This document shows positions 1 through 13,401 of a stretch of DNA of 64,000 nt, one piece after another. The DNA is taken from NCBI RefSeq assembly GCF_019279795.1, contig NC_056733.1:1114649682-1114713681 (forward strand). Direction: 5' to 3'. The translations under genes were made by a program, and so were the position numbers. How positions within the stretch are numbered: the stretch's first letter is position 1; the number at the start of each line of letters is the position of its first letter. The notes beneath the pieces were generated by a model. The model was not told the origin of the DNA. It did no database searches and was given only the letters and a program-made list of their open reading frames with translations. The stretch is from Protopterus annectens (Eukaryota; Chordata; Ceratodontiformes; Protopteridae).

Positions 1-838
1 TTGTTTGTTTAGTTTGATGAGAGTACTTTTATCCTTCTAGGTGCTGCACCCCCTAATTTTTGCCATGATTTTCTTCCTCCTGTTATACAGCCTATTGATT
101 TTGTGATTCCACCAGGGTGGCTTGTTTTTTGAGTTAGCTCTGTACTTCTTCCTGGTGGGTACAGCTGACTCTATACAGCTATTAACATGCTTGTATTGGG
201 TATCTGTGAACAGTTCTGCATAGGCATCAGTGTTTTCAGGGTTTATGGGGACTTGATAGGTTATCACTTAGTAGCAGGAAGTTGGCCTTTGAGTAGTTCC
301 TGAATATTCCAGGGTTGGCTGGGTTTCCAGGTTTTATTTTTTACTTCAAAGGAGACCATTTTGTGTTCTGACCTTACTAGAGAACCCATTACACTGGGGT
401 GTGTGTAGAACTCTCCCATGTTAGTGAGGACCAGATCCAGTATGGTTGCACCCCTGGTTAGTGTATTGACAATCTGGTCCAAGGAGTTTGTCTTTACAAA
501 ATCCAGGAATCTCTGTGCTTGCACATCTGGTGTCTCAATTAATAGTGGGGTAATCAAAGTGGCCCAGGAGTATGGTATTGGGTTGGATGGTGAGTGTTTC
601 TAATAAGTTTAAATACATGGTATGGGTTTCCTGGGTCATAGAGGGGGACCTATAACTTGCAAGGAAGTGGTATTGGATTTTGCCTATGGTGATTTGAACA
701 TAGAAAAGCTCAAGTGCATTGTCCTGTTTGAACAGCCATGAGGTATATTTATTTTTGATGTAAATCAAGACACCTCCATCTTTAGTCACTATCTGTGCAG
801 TAGCTGATCTAAATGTATGTCTGTAATAGTGGCAGCAC
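1..838 (-). mobile_element. CR1/L2-type LINE ORF2 fragment (endonuclease and linker)
   Basis: Three minus-strand frames read as parts of a CR1/L2 ORF2. One (789-535) has GGVLIYIKNKY and GHFDYPTIN, matching the endonuclease blocks usually written GGVLIYV and GDFNYPxI. The next (557-264) has ILDLVLTN, the end of the endonuclease. The last (267-37) has NKPPWWNHKINRLYNRRKK, the linker before the RT. The pieces lie in different frames, so it is a dead copy, and it runs off the left edge. It is the same family as the plus-strand LINE at 14,956-18,615, which has NKPPWWASSINRLYNKRKK in the same place. The first 216 bp lie outside the tandem array. Confidence 0.85.
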
Positions 839-916
839 TGTTAATTGTTTAGCATATACTGCACCTTAGCACTGCAGGTATTATTGTATGCCTGTGTTCC
901 TTCCTTTTTATCACAG

Positions 917-1860
917 GTGATCATGACAGTGAGCCCTGTGCCACCTGATGTCAGTGTCTCATCAGACACTGATGATGATGGTGAAACTGAGGCCCAGTTA
1001 GGCAGTGCAGAGGTTGAATCTGACACAGACTTTGACATCAAACCATCCTCTTCATTTTCTCCGGAGAGAGCCAGTAGCCCTACAACTACCCAGTCCACTG
1101 AGCCAACAGATATTGGACAGGTGGAGGGTGAGGCCTTGATCAGTGGAGTGTGGCTTCTGTGGCTTCAGTGCCTGTTGACTCCTGACATAGTCAAAGTGTG
1201 GGCAAGGTGCCACGCAGGAAGGTTGATGGGGTGCTTGGAGGGGCCTGCTGTCCCTCCTTCACCTGGTGCAGGTGTCTCTTCCTGAGTCACTCAATGTACA
1301 TTTAGGGCCATTGTGGAGGCACAGACATGCTCAGAATGGTGCTCCAGACAAATGCTCAGGGTGTAGATATGGCACAGGCTGACATGTGTGACTGCATGCA
1401 CCATGTTTGCTGATTCACTGGATCAGATAAATGACACTTTGGAATGAGGGATGTCTATGATGGACTGAGGGGTGTCATGAAACAAGCAGTGTCTGTACTG
1501 GAAAGTTTGCTGAGAGGAGAACGGTGCCCTTGTGGGTGTAGGTCAGCCACAACATCTGCTGATTGCCAATGTGGCCATGCCCTATCATGCTTCTGTAGTG
1601 GCAGTACTTCCACTGGTCCATTGGTGAGTGTGCTGTCACATCCAGACATAGCAGGCCATGGGGTCATGTTTCTGGGCATTCCCATGAAGGCAGCATGTCC
1701 AGCAGACATCAGTCAGGTTCAGATAGCAGCACTATATCTGACCTTGGGCATGGAGGTGCCAGTGCACCTCCTAGTAGAGCCAGTTATCATGGTTGGGGGC
1801 ACCAATGATGAACTGCTATCTTTACCATGCATGGGTCACACCTGTCCAACATACCAAGAT
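917..1860 (+). pseudogene. Relic of a PIF/Harbinger MYB-like protein, C-terminal exons (unit 1)
   Basis: A pyrimidine-rich stretch ending TTTTTATCACAG is followed by an open segment rich in Ser, Thr, Asp and Glu (VSSDTDDDGETEAQ, then FDIKPSSSFSPERASSP), ending near a GTGAGG donor at 1128. A second acceptor-like site lies at 1271. The next open stretch (1444-1860) reads MRDVYDGLRGVMKQAVSVLE, and just before it the frames read LQTNAQGVDMAQAD and ADSLDQINDTLE. An acidic spacer followed by a helical, Gln/Leu-rich C-terminus is what MYB/SANT-like proteins carried by PIF/Harbinger transposons usually show. Frames change and stops interrupt, so it is not functional. The MYB domain and transposase are not in the unit. 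Assignment is by pattern only. Confidence 0.42.
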
Positions 1861-1933
1861 GTAGAGCTAGCACTGAGCTTGGCTGTGTTCACGCAGAGTC
1901 TCACACACCACTTTCACAAGCAGGACCCCTACA

Positions 1934-1934
<1 letters not shown>

Positions 1935-1988
<54 letters not shown>

Positions 1989-2000
1989 ACACACACACAC
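1935..2000. repeat. (CA)n microsatellite, unit 1
   Basis: Dinucleotide tract with one CATA interruption. It inflates the frame that starts at 1444 with His-Thr repeats. Confidence 0.97.
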
Positions 2001-2369
2001 ATCAGTTATATGGTTCAGCCTGCCTGCTGCCATTTCTTACTCACACATGCACACAACACCCTGTGCAAGTGATGATAACTGTGCCATATCCCTGCTTTTC
2101 TCTTTTGGATCCAGGGATACAAAAGCTTTGTGTCTAATACACAGGGAGGGTGCATAGCTGCATTAGTGCCTAGTATATCTGCATTTGTGTTGTTGAACTG
2201 ATAATTGTACCTGTCACTTATATTTGCCTTGCCAAGTTATACAGATCATAGCATCATCATGTTAGTATTTTAGTACTTTACAGTGTTTTGTCTTGTAAAG
2301 GTTGTGAAGACAGGAACTACATGCAATGTGTCTCATTACTTTCTAACTTTTCTCTTTAATGTTTTCCAG

Positions 2370-2575
2370 TACATGCATATAGTGCACATCATAAGACATG
2401 CCATCACATCCAGATCTCAGGATTGTATGACAGCACTGTAATCAAACTCATCAGAACAGTAATACAGTATAATGCTCTCTTTTGCATGAACTTCACCAGA
2501 CACATGCAGCACCTGGACATACCACAGGGCTTTCTCATCAAGATAGCACAGGGCCTACTAACCATGCCATGATGT
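2370..2575 (+). mobile_element. Short CR1/L2 ORF2 3' fragment (unit 1)
   Basis: The stretch GCACATCATAAGACATGCC, then ATCACATCCAGATC and ATCAAACTCATCAGA, lines up with 17,935-18,100 of the plus-strand LINE (CACATCTCATAAGTAAGGGC, then the ISKGITSRAKDV region). It is a decayed copy of the region after the RT. Equivalent fragments lie at about 7757-7962 and 13,141-13,346. This separate old insertion was carried inside the unit when it duplicated. Confidence 0.6.
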
Positions 2576-2631
2576 ATGTAGATAGATTATAAGGCATGTC
2601 ACTGTAATCTGTCTGGTATCGGATTAAATTG

Positions 2632-3262
2632 TAACTGTTATTCTAAGCCTCTTAGCTTTGGTTTAAGCACTTGTGCTTCAGGCCAGTTATTTTACATTAA
2701 GGTTTGTAGTCTACATTCTTGTGGGAGGAGAGGGTAGCCTCTGCTCATCTGAGCTGGGAATTGCTGGTTGAAAGCCTATTGTGCCTGTTGTTCTAAGTGT
2801 CTTTGTCCTGGTTTAAGCACCTGGGTCCAAACCAGTTATTTTACATTAGGAAGGTTTGTGGTCAAGACTCTTGTGGCTAAGCTGGGAATTGCTGGTAAAG
2901 GCTTATTGTTATAAGGTTCTAAGTGTCTTTGTTCCAGTTTAGTACTTGGCTTCCAGCCCGGTTATTTCACACTAGGAAGATTTGTGGTCTACATTTTGTG
3001 CGAGTATTTTACTGAACTGATGCTTTATTTAAACTGTTTTTGTTTTACTGTTGTGGCTGCGATTTTCTGCATTTTGAATTTCTAGTATTTTTGTATTTTA
3101 TAGCTTAGGCTATATTCAGGCTTGCTGAATCTAGACTATTTAGTATCATTTGAGCACTAAAACCAGCCATCTTACATTAAGAAGGCCCCCCTGTACCCTT
3201 GTGGCAGAAGTGTGCAGCCAAGGATCCATCTGAGTTGGGGATTGCTGGAATATGTCTCAGTC
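2632..3262. repeat. Degenerate ~120-bp tandem repeat, about 4 copies (unit 1)
   Basis: The motif series TTCTAAG, TTTAAGCAC, CCAGTTATTTTACATTA, GGTTTGTGGTC, CTTGTGG, GAGCTGGGAATTGCTGG recurs at about 2637, 2790, 2918 and 3145. The copies are partial and diverged, so this is an old minisatellite, not coding DNA. Confidence 0.7.
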
Positions 3263-3651
3263 TTGGGCTTTCCCTTGGTTACTTTTTTAAAATCATTTAA
3301 CTTTGCTTGTATTTAAGCATTATGTTTGCATGGGTTTGTGCTCAGTTTACTGGAGCTGCTCAGAGATTGCACTGCTGCCCTGCAAGCAGTTCAGTTGTTC
3401 ATTGTGAAGCATTGATGCAGTTTTCTACCCATAGCCCTCCACAGAATAGCCACTTTTTGTTAGTCTTACAGCAAAACCTGGTCCATCTAGCTCACTCCTC
3501 ACTAGTTACTACAGTATATACCTGCCATAATGGATGGAAAGTTTCACACCATTTCTACAGCCAGCATGACTGACATGGGCATCCTGAGGTAATGTAACAA
3601 TTGTCTCATGTATACTGACAACCAGTTATTTCTAAAACAAACAAATACAAC
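3263..3651. other. Unassigned single-copy-like spacer in the unit
   Basis: No coding motif is recognised. An 88-codon plus-strand frame (3307-3573) recurs in units 2 (8691-8957) and 3 (14,088-14,354) only because the DNA is duplicated. It resembles no family I know and has a translation typical of random frames. Confidence 0.5.
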
Positions 3652-3667
3652 AAGTGAGAGCTATATC

Positions 3668-4124
<457 letters not shown>

Positions 4125-4140
4125 AAGTGAGAGCTATATC

Positions 4141-5594
4141 TATACTATGAATTTAGAATCAGTTCTCTCACATAACAACAAACCAGATATCAAACAGGTT
4201 GCCAGCACACACACTTCACCTCTTGCACATAACAGGCTCACAACACATAAACCCACATACACAGAGGTACTTGCTATAAGCCTACCTAAATATCAGAGAT
4301 CTCCCAAGCACAAACCTACTGCACACACTGCAGACCCATGGCTGACTCCATAGTGAGACACACAGATATCCCCCTCACTAGGCTGGATAAAGAGAAGGTC
4401 ACAGTCAGCTGCCTGACAGGTGCCAGGATCCATCAGCTCACACATGCACTCAAGTCTTTCAACAATAAGTACCGTTATGGCTCTGTCATAGTCCATGTTG
4501 GAGTGAATGATTTGAGATGTACCTCACTGGATTATATGAAGAGAGACATGACTGAGCTCTCAGATTATGTGTCCCAGGCAGGTATGTCCTTAGCCCTATG
4601 CAGCATCCTACCTTTACCCAGGATGATGCCTTGATATAAAGAAAAACTTCAACAATTGGCTTAGCTTCTGAAGTCAATCCAGGGGGATCCAGTATCTGTT
4701 GGCCTGGGAAGATATGATCAACAGACCATGCTGCTTTGCCAGAGATAGTCATCACCAGTCACCTCTTGGCTTTCTGTTACTGGAAAATGTACTTGCCTTC
4801 CCCATAGTGCCTTTTTAGGCAATGTCATAACAACAAAATTACAAATGTAAAAAATCCACTAGAGACGAACTCAAGGTTATGCTGCTTAATACTAGGAGTT
4901 TAAATGAGAAACTGCACTTACTGGAAGCACTCCTTACCTTAGAAAATGCCAATGTCTGTGCAGTCACAGAGACATGGCTCAAGGTCACAGACAGCCACCT
5001 GGCCATGCAGGCTACAATGCCTTCCACATATTCAGACTTCAAAATGAACATGAAAGAACCAAAGTCAGAGGTGTATCCAACTTCATTAAAGACAAATACA
5101 TCTTAAGACTGGTCAAACAGTACGACTCCCTAGACATACTATAAGTCCAACTAACTGAAGGTAAACCCCCCCTTCCATATCATTGTTAGCTATAGGTCCC
5201 CCACCATGAACCACGAGAACCACTCTGCCTACCTGGACCTACTTGAGTCACTCACTATACAGCCAAACATCTTGGTCATGGATGATTTCATTTATCCTTC
5301 CATCGACCGGGAGTCATATATGAGAACAAACATGCTCACCCTAAGGTTCCTGAACTTTGTTAATATAAATACTCTGGAACAGATAGTCTGCACCCCCCTA
5401 CATGGAGCTTGAATGTCCTAGACATAGTACTCAACAATATAGGGGGTCTCTGCACTATTCCCTGTGTGGTGCCCTCCCTGGTAAGGTCTGATCATGAATT
5501 AGTCTTGTTCGAAGTAACAATCATAACTGACCCCCCTGAAGAGCAAAATGGATGAAAAATGTCTCCAAAGCAAACTATACTATAGCATCCTAAG
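4141..5594 (+). mobile_element. CR1/L2 LINE 5' part (ORF1 esterase and start of ORF2), unit 1, truncated
   Basis: ORF1: frame 4338-4634 starts MADSIVRHTD (a GDSIV-like nucleophile block, with A for G) and has VIVHVGVNDL, the GxND block, then ALCSILPLP. This is the SGNH esterase-like ORF1 known from CR1/L2 LINEs. ORF2: LLNTRSLNEKLHLLEALL and AVTETWL (4879 on) are the first endonuclease blocks, and IQPNILVMDDFIYPSID (5206 on) is the GDFNYP-like block, with the key Asp-Phe-Asn changed. The element is cut at 5594 by the duplication junction, so RT and 3' end are missing. Stops and frame changes make it inactive. Confidence 0.85.
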
Positions 5595-5612
5595 TGAGCC
5601 ACCCATAAGTGA
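5595..5612. other. Duplication junction filler, units 1/2
   Basis: These 18 bp (TGAGCCACCCATAAGTGA) separate the truncated plus-strand LINE of unit 1 from the truncated minus-strand LINE of unit 2. The last 15 bases match GCCACCCATAAGTGA at 4116-4130, the V-SINE head plus its target duplication, which suggests a templated insertion made at the breakpoint. Confidence 0.8.
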
Positions 5613-6233
5613 TGCATAGGCATCAGTGTTTTCAGGGTTTATGGGGACTTGATAGGTTATCACTTAGTAGCAGGAAGTTGGCCTTTGAGTAGTTCCTGAA
5701 TATTCCAGGGTTGGCTGGGTTTCCAGGTTTTATTTTTTACTTCAAAGGAGACCATTTTGTGTTCTGACCTTACTAGAGAACCCATTACACTAGGGTGTGT
5801 GTAGAACTCTCCCATGTTAGTGAGGACCAGATCCAGTATGGTTGCACCCCTGGTTAGTGTATTGACAATCTGGTCCAAGGAGTTTGTCTTTCAAAATCCA
5901 GGAATCTCTGTGCTTGCACATCTGGTGTCTCAATTAATAGTGGGGTAATCAAAGTGGCCCAGGAGTATGGTATTTGGTTGGATGGTGAGTGTTTCTAATA
6001 AGTTTAAATACATGGTATGGGTTTCCTGGGTCATAGAGGGGGACCTATAACTTGCAAGGAAGTGGTATTGGATTTTGCCTATGGTGATTTGAACATAGAA
6101 AAGCTCAAGTGCATTGTCCTGTTTGAACAGCCATGAGGTATATTTATTTTTGATGTAAATCAAGACACCTCCATCTTTAGTCACTATCTGTGCAGTAGCT
6201 GATCTAAATGTATGTCTGTAATAGTGGCAGCAC
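5613..6233 (-). mobile_element. CR1/L2 LINE endonuclease fragment, unit 2
   Basis: Copy of the fragment at 217-838. The frame at 6184-5930 carries GGVLIYIKNKY and GHFDYPTIN, and 5878-5660 carries ILDLVLTN. A small indel near 5,890 separates frames that are continuous in units 1 and 3. Confidence 0.85.
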
Positions 6234-6311
6234 TGTTAATTGTTTAGCATATACTGCACCTTAGCACTGCAGGTATTATTGTATGCCTGTGTTCCTTCCT
6301 TTTTATCACAG

Positions 6312-7255
6312 GTGATCATGACAGTGAGCCCTGTGCCACCTGATGTCAGTGTCTCATCAGACACTGATGATGATGGTGAAACTGAGGCCCAGTTAGGCAG
6401 TGCAGAGGTTGAATCTGACACAGACTTTGACATCAAACCATCCTCTTCATTTTCTCCGGAGAGAGCCAGTAGCCCTACAACTACCCAGTCCACTGAGCCA
6501 ACAGATATTGGACAGGTGGAGGGTGAGGCCTTGATCAGTGGAGTGTGGCTTCTGTGGCTTCAGTGCCTGTTGACTCCTGACATAGTCAAAGTGTGGGCAA
6601 GGTGCCACGCAGGAAGGTTGATGGGGTGCTTGGAGGGGGCCTGCTGTCCCTCCTTCACCTGGTGCAGGTGTCTCTTCCTGAGTCACTCAATGTACATTTA
6701 GGGCCATTGTGGAGGCACAGACATGCTCAGAATGGTGCTCCAGACAAATGCTCAGGGTGTAGATATGGCACAGGCTGACATGTGTGACTGCATGCACCAT
6801 GTTTGCTGATTCACTGGATCAGATAAATGACACGTTGGAATGAGGGATGTCTATGATGGACTGAGGGGTGTCATGAAACAAGCAGTGTCTGTACTGGAAA
6901 GTTTGCTGAGAGGAGAACGGTGCCCTTGTGGGTGTAGGTCAGCCACAACATCTGCTGATTGCCAATGTGGCCATGCCCTATCATGCTTCTGTAGTGGCAG
7001 TACTTCCACTGGTCCATTGGTGAGTGTGCTGTCACATCCAGACATAGCAGGCCATGGGGTCATGTTTCTGGGCATTCCCATGAAGGCAGCATGTCCAGCA
7101 GACATCAGTCAGGTTCAGATAGCAGCACTACATCTGACCTTGGGCATGGAGGTGCCAGTGCACCTCCTAGTAGAGCCAGTTCTCATGGTTGGGGGCACCA
7201 ATGATGAACTGCTATCTTTACCATGCATGGGTCACACCTGTCCAACATACCAAGA
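6312..7255 (+). pseudogene. Harbinger MYB-like C-terminal relic (unit 2)
   Basis: Copy of the relic at 917-1860. It has the same acidic Ser/Thr-rich exon-like segment and the MRDVYDGLRG stretch starting at 6840. Confidence 0.42.
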
Positions 7256-7322
7256 TGTAGAGCTAGCACTGAGCTTGGCTGTGTTCACGCAGTCTCACAC
7301 ACCACTTTCACAAGCAGGACCC

Positions 7323-7324
<2 letters not shown>

Positions 7325-7389
<65 letters not shown>
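7325..7389. repeat. (CA)n microsatellite, unit 2
   Basis: Uninterrupted tract at the position equivalent to 1935-2000. Confidence 0.97.
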
Positions 7390-7756
7390 AGTTATATGGT
7401 TCAGCCTGCCTGCTGCCATTTCTTACTCACACACGCACACAACACCCTGTGCAAGTGATGATAACTGTGCCATATCCCTGCTTTTTCTCTTTTGGATCCA
7501 GGGATACAAAAGCTTTGTGTCTAATACACAGGGAGGGTGCATAGCTGCATTAGTGCCTAGTATATCTGCATTTGTGTTGTTGAACTGATAATTGTACCTG
7601 TCACTTATATTTGCCTTGCCAAGTTATACAGATCATAGCATCATCATGTTAGTATTTTAGTACTTTACAGTGTTTTGTCTTGTAAAGGTTGTGAAGACAG
7701 GAACTACATGCAATGTGTCTCATTACTTTCTAACTTTTCTCTTTAATGTTTTCCAG

Positions 7757-7962
7757 TACATGCATATAGTGCACATCATAAGACATGCCATCATATCCTG
7801 ATCTCAGGATTGTATGACAGCACTGTAATCAAACTCATCAGAACAGTAATACAGTATAATGCTCTCTTTTGCATGAACTTCACCAGACACATGCAGCACC
7901 TGGACAGACCACAGGGCTTTCTCATCAAGATAGCACAGGGCCTACTAACCATGCCATGATGT
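7757..7962 (+). mobile_element. Short CR1/L2 ORF2 3' fragment (unit 2)
   Basis: Copy of the fragment at 2370-2575, with a TCCTGATC variant where units 1 and 3 have TCCAGATC. Confidence 0.6.
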
Positions 7963-8019
7963 ATGTAGATAGATTATAAGGCATGTCACTGTAATCTGTC
8001 TGGTATCGGATTAAATTGT

Positions 8020-8650
8020 AACTGTTATTCTAAGCCTCTTAGCTTTGGTTTAAGCACTTGTGCTTCAGGCCAGTTATTTTACATTAAGGTTTGTAGTCTA
8101 CATTCTTGTGGGAGGAGAGGGTAGCCTCTGCTCATCTGAGCTGGGAATTGCTGGTTGAAAGCCTATTGTGCCTGTTGTTCTAAGTGTCTTTGTCCTGGTT
8201 TAAGCACCTGGGTCCAAACCAGTTATTTTACATTAGGAAGGTTTGTGGTCAAGACTCTTGTGGCTAAGCTGGGAATTGCTGGTAAAGGCTTATTGTTATA
8301 AGGTTCTAAGTGTCTTTGTTCCAGTTTAGTACTTGGCTTCCAGCCGGTTATTTCACACTAGGAAGATTTGTGGTCTACATTTTGTGCAGTATTTTACTGA
8401 ACTGATGCTTTATTTAAACTGTTTTTGTTTTACTGTTGTGGCTGCGATTTTCTGCATTTTGAATTTCTAGTATTTTTGTATTTTATAGCTTAGGCTATAT
8501 TCAGGCTTGCTGAATTTAGATTGTTTGGTATCATTTGAGCACTAGAACTAGCCATCTCACATTAAGAAGGCCCCCTGCACCCTTGTGGCAGAAGTGTGCA
8601 GCCAAGGATCCATCTGAGTTGGGGATTGTTGGAGTAAGTCTCAGTCTTGG
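8020..8650. repeat. Degenerate ~120-bp tandem repeat (unit 2)
   Basis: Copy of the array at 2632-3262. Its last repeat (about 8,515-8,640) carries a cluster of variants not found in units 1 or 3. Confidence 0.7.
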
Positions 8651-9051
8651 GTTTTCCCTTTGGTTACTTTTTAAAATCATTTAACTTTGCTTGTATTTAA
8701 GCATTATGTTTGCATGGGTTTGTGCTCAGTTTACTGGAGCTGCTCAGAGATTGCACTGCTGCCCTGCAAGCAGTTCAGTTGTTCATTGTGAAGCATTGAT
8801 GCAGTTTTCTACCCATAGCCCTCCACAGAATAGCCACTTTTTGTTAGTCTTACAGCAAAACCTGGTCCATCTAGCTCACTCCTCACTAGTTACTACAGTA
8901 TATACCTGCCATAATGGATGGAAAGTTTCACACCATTTCTACAGCCAGCATGACTGACATGGGCATCCTGAGGTAATGTAACAATTGTCTCATGTATACT
9001 GACAACCAGTTATTTCTAAAACAAACAAATACAACAAGTGAGAGCTATATC

Positions 9052-9502
<451 letters not shown>

Positions 9503-9518
9503 AAGTGAGAGCTATATC

Positions 9519-10969
9519 TATACTATGAATTTAGAATCAGTTCTCTCACATAACAACAAACCAGATATCAAACAGGTTGCCAGCACACACACTTCACCTC
9601 TTGCACATAACAGGCTCACAACACATAAACCCACATACACAGAGGTACTTGCTATAAGCCTACCTAAATATCAGAGATCTCCCAAGCACAAACCTACTGC
9701 ACACACTGCAGACCCATGGCTGACTCCATAGTGAGACACACAGATGTCCCCCTCACTAGGCTGGATAAAGAGAAGGTCACAGTCAGCTGCCTGACAGGTG
9801 CCAGGATCCATCAGCTCACACATGCACTCAAGTCTTTCAACAATAAGTACCGTTATGGCTCTGTCATAGTCCATGTTGGAGTGAATGATTTGAGATGTAC
9901 CTCACTGGATTATATGAAGAGAGACATGACTGAGCTCTCAGATTATGTGTCCCAGGCAGGTATGTCCTTAGCCCTATGCAGCATCCTACCTTTACCCAGG
10001 ATGATGCCTTGATATAAAGAAAAACTTCAATAATTGGCTTAGCTTCTGAAGTCAATCCAGGGGGATCCAGTATCTGTTGGCCTGGGAAGATATGATCAAC
10101 AGACCATGCTGCTTTGCCAGAGATAGTCATCACCAGTCACCTCTTGGCTTTCTGTTACTGGAAAATGTACTTGCCTTCCCCATAGTGCCTTTTTAGGCAA
10201 TGTCATAACAACAAAATTACAAATGTAAAAAATCCACTAGAGACGAACTCAAGGTTATGCTGCTTAATACTAGGAGTTTAAATGAGAAACTGCACTTACT
10301 GGAAACACTCCTTACCTTAGAAAATGCCAATGTCTGTGCAGTCACAGAGACATGGATCAAGGTCACAGACAGCCACCTGGCCATGCAGGCTACAATGCCT
10401 TCCACATATTCAGACTTCAAAATGAACATGAAAGAACCAAAGTCAGAGGTGTATCCAACTTCATTAAAGACAAATACATCTTAAGACTGGTCAAACAGTA
10501 CGACTCCCTAGACATACTATAAGTCCAACTAACTGAAGGTAAACCCCCCCTTCCATATCATTGTTAGCTATAGGTCCCCCACCATGAACCACGAGAACCA
10601 CTCTGCCTACCTGGACCTACTTGAGTCACTCACTATACAGCCAAACATCTTGGTCATGGATGATTTCATTTATCCTTCCATCGACCGGGAGTCATATATG
10701 AGAACAAACATGCTCACCCTAAGGTTCCTGAACTTTGTTAATATAAATACTCTGGAACAGATAGTCTGCACCCCCTACATGGAGCTTGAATGTCCTAGAC
10801 ATAGTACTCAACAATATAGGGGTCTCTGCACTATTCCCTGTGTGGTGCCCTCCTGGTAAGGTCTGATCATGAATTAGTCTTGTTCGAAGTAACAATCATA
10901 ACTGACCCCCCTGAAGAGCAAAATGGATGAAAAATGTCTCCAAAGCAAACTATACTATAGCATCCTAAG
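9519..10969 (+). mobile_element. CR1/L2 LINE 5' part, unit 2, truncated
   Basis: Copy of 4141-5594. The ORF1 esterase frame is at 9716-10,012 and ORF2 starts with LLNTRSLNEKLH at 10,257. It is cut at 10,969. Confidence 0.85.
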
Positions 10970-10987
10970 TGAGCCACCCATAAGTGA
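10970..10987. other. Duplication junction filler, units 2/3
   Basis: Same 18 bp as at 5595-5612. Its presence at both junctions implies that the third copy arose from an existing two-copy array, by unequal exchange or re-replication, and not by an independent breakage. Confidence 0.8.
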
Positions 10988-11609
10988 TGCATAGGCATCA
11001 GTGTTTTCAGGGTTTATGGGGACTTGATAGGTTATCACTTAGTAGCAGGAAGTTGGCCTTTGAGTAGTTCCTGAATATTCCAGGGTTGGCTGGGTTTCCA
11101 GGTTTTATTTTTTACTTCAAAGGAGACCATTTTGTGTTCTGACCTTACTAGAGAACCCATTACACTAGGGTGTGTGTAGAACTCTCCCATGTTAGTGAGG
11201 ACCAGATCCAGTATGGTTGCACCCCTGGTTAGTGTATTGACAATCTGGTCCAAGGAGTTTGTCTTTACAAAATCCAGGAATCTCTGTGCTTGCACATCTG
11301 GTGTCTCAATTAATAGTGGGGTAATCAAAGTGGCCCAGGAGTATGGTATTGGGTTGGATGGTGAGTGTTTCTAATAAGTTTAAATACATGGTATGGGTTT
11401 CCTGGGTCATAGAGGGGGACCTATAACTTGCAAGGAAGTGGTATTGGATTTTGCCTATGGTGATTTGAACATAGAAAAGCTCAAGTGCATTGTCCTGTTT
11501 GAACAGCCATGAGGTATATTTATTTTTGATGTAAATCAAGACACCTCCATCTTTAGTCACTATCTGTGCAGTAGCTGATCTAAATGTATGTCTGTAATAG
11601 TGGCAGCAC
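10988..11609 (-). mobile_element. CR1/L2 LINE endonuclease fragment, unit 3
   Basis: Copy of the fragment at 217-838. The frames 11,560-11,306 and 11,328-11,035 encode the same endonuclease blocks as unit 1. Confidence 0.85.
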
Positions 11610-11687
11610 TGTTAATTGTTTAGCATATACTGCACCTTAGCACTGCAGGTATTATTGTATGCCTGTGTTCCTTCCTTTTTATCACAG

Positions 11688-12630
11688 GTGATCATGACAG
11701 TGAGCCCTGTGCCACCTGATGTCAGTGTCTCATCAGACACTGATGATGATGGTGAAACTGAGGCCCAGTTAGGCAGTGCAGAGGTTGAATCTGACACAGA
11801 CTTTGACATCAAACCATCCTCTTCATTTTCTCCGGAGAGAGCCAGTAGCCCTACAACTACCCAGTCCACTGAGCCAACAGATATTGGACAGGTGGAGGTG
11901 AGGCCTTGATCAGTGGAGTGTGGCTTCTGTGGCTTCAGTGCCTGTTGACTCCTGACATAGTCAAAGTGTGGGCAAGGTGCCACGCAGGAAGGTTGATGGG
12001 GTGCTTGGAGGGGCCTGCTGTCCCTCCTTCACCTGGTGCAGGTGTCTCTTCCTGAGTCACTCAATGTACATTTAGGGCCATTGTGGAGGCACAGACATGC
12101 TCAGAATGGTGCTCCAGACAAATGCTCAGGGTGTAGATATGGCACAGGCTGACATGTGTGACTGCATGCACCATGTTTGCTGATTCACTGGATCAGATAA
12201 ATGACACGTTGGAATGAGGGATGTCTATGATGGACTGAGGGGTGTCATGAAACAAGCAGTGTCTGTACTGGAAAGTTTGCTGAGAGGAGAACGGTGCCCT
12301 TGTGGGTGTAGGTCAGCCACAACATCTGCTGATTGCCAATGTGGCCATGCCCTATCATGCTTCTGTAGTGGCAGTACTTCCACTGGTCCATTGGTGAGTG
12401 TGCTGTCACATCCAGACATAGCAGGCCATGGGGTCATGTTTCTGGGCATTCCCATGAAGGCAGCATGTCCAGCAGACATCAGTCAGGTTCAGATAGCAGC
12501 ACTATATCTGACCTTGGGCATGGAGGTGCCAGTGCACCTCCTAGTAGAGCCAGTTCTCATGGTTGGGGGCACCAATGATGAACTGCTATCTTTACCATGC
12601 ATGGGTCACACCTGTCCAACATACCAAGAT
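11688..12630 (+). pseudogene. Harbinger MYB-like C-terminal relic (unit 3)
   Basis: Copy of the relic at 917-1860. It lacks one G at the putative exon/intron edge (GACAGGTGGAGGTGAGG near 11,890), which ends the upstream frame sooner than in units 1 and 2. Confidence 0.42.
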
Positions 12631-12703
12631 GTAGAGCTAGCACTGAGCTTGGCTGTGTTCACGCAGAGTCTCACACACCACTTTCACAAGCAGGACCCCT
12701 ACA

Positions 12704-12704
<1 letters not shown>

Positions 12705-12782
<78 letters not shown>
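12705..12782. repeat. (CA)n microsatellite, unit 3
   Basis: Longest of the three equivalent tracts. Confidence 0.97.
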
Positions 12783-12783
<1 letters not shown>

Positions 12784-13140
12784 AGTTATATGGTTCAGCC
12801 TGCCTGCTGCCATTTCTTACTCACACACGCACACAACACCCTGTGCAAGTGATGATAACTGTGCCATATTCCTGCTTTTTCTCTTTTGGATCCAGGGATA
12901 CAAAAGCTTTGTGTCTAATACACAGGGAGGGTGCATAGCTGCATTAGTGCCTAGTATATCTGCATTTGTGTTGTTGAACTGATAATTGTACCTGTCACTT
13001 ATATTTGCCTTGCCAAGTTATACAGATCATAGCATCATCATGTTAGTATTTTAGTACTTTACAGTGTTTTCTCTTGTAAAGGTTGTGAAGACAGGAACTG
13101 CATGCAATGTGTCTCATTACTTTCTAACTTTTCTCTTTAA

Positions 13141-13346
13141 TGTTTTCCAGTACATGCATATAGTGCACATCATAAGACATGCCATCACATCCAGATCTCA
13201 GGATTGTATGACAGCACTGTAATCAAACTCATCAGAACAGTAATACAGTATAATGCTCTCTTTTGCATGAACTTCACCAGACACATGCAGCACCTGGACA
13301 GACCACAGGGCTTTCTCATCAAGATAGCACAGGGCCTACTAACCAT
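13141..13346 (+). mobile_element. Short CR1/L2 ORF2 3' fragment (unit 3)
   Basis: Copy of the fragment at 2370-2575. Confidence 0.6.
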
Positions 13347-13401
13347 GCCATGATGTATGTAGATAGATTATAAGGCATGTCACTGTAATCTGTCTGGTAT
13401 C

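Noticed and set aside
1444-2157. The 237-codon frame as a functional gene
   Set aside because: About a third of it is (CA)n translation, and the upstream part needs other frames to resemble the MYB-like family.
3307-3573. An 88-codon frame conserved in all three tandem units
   Set aside because: Its conservation only reflects the recent duplication. It has no known domain.
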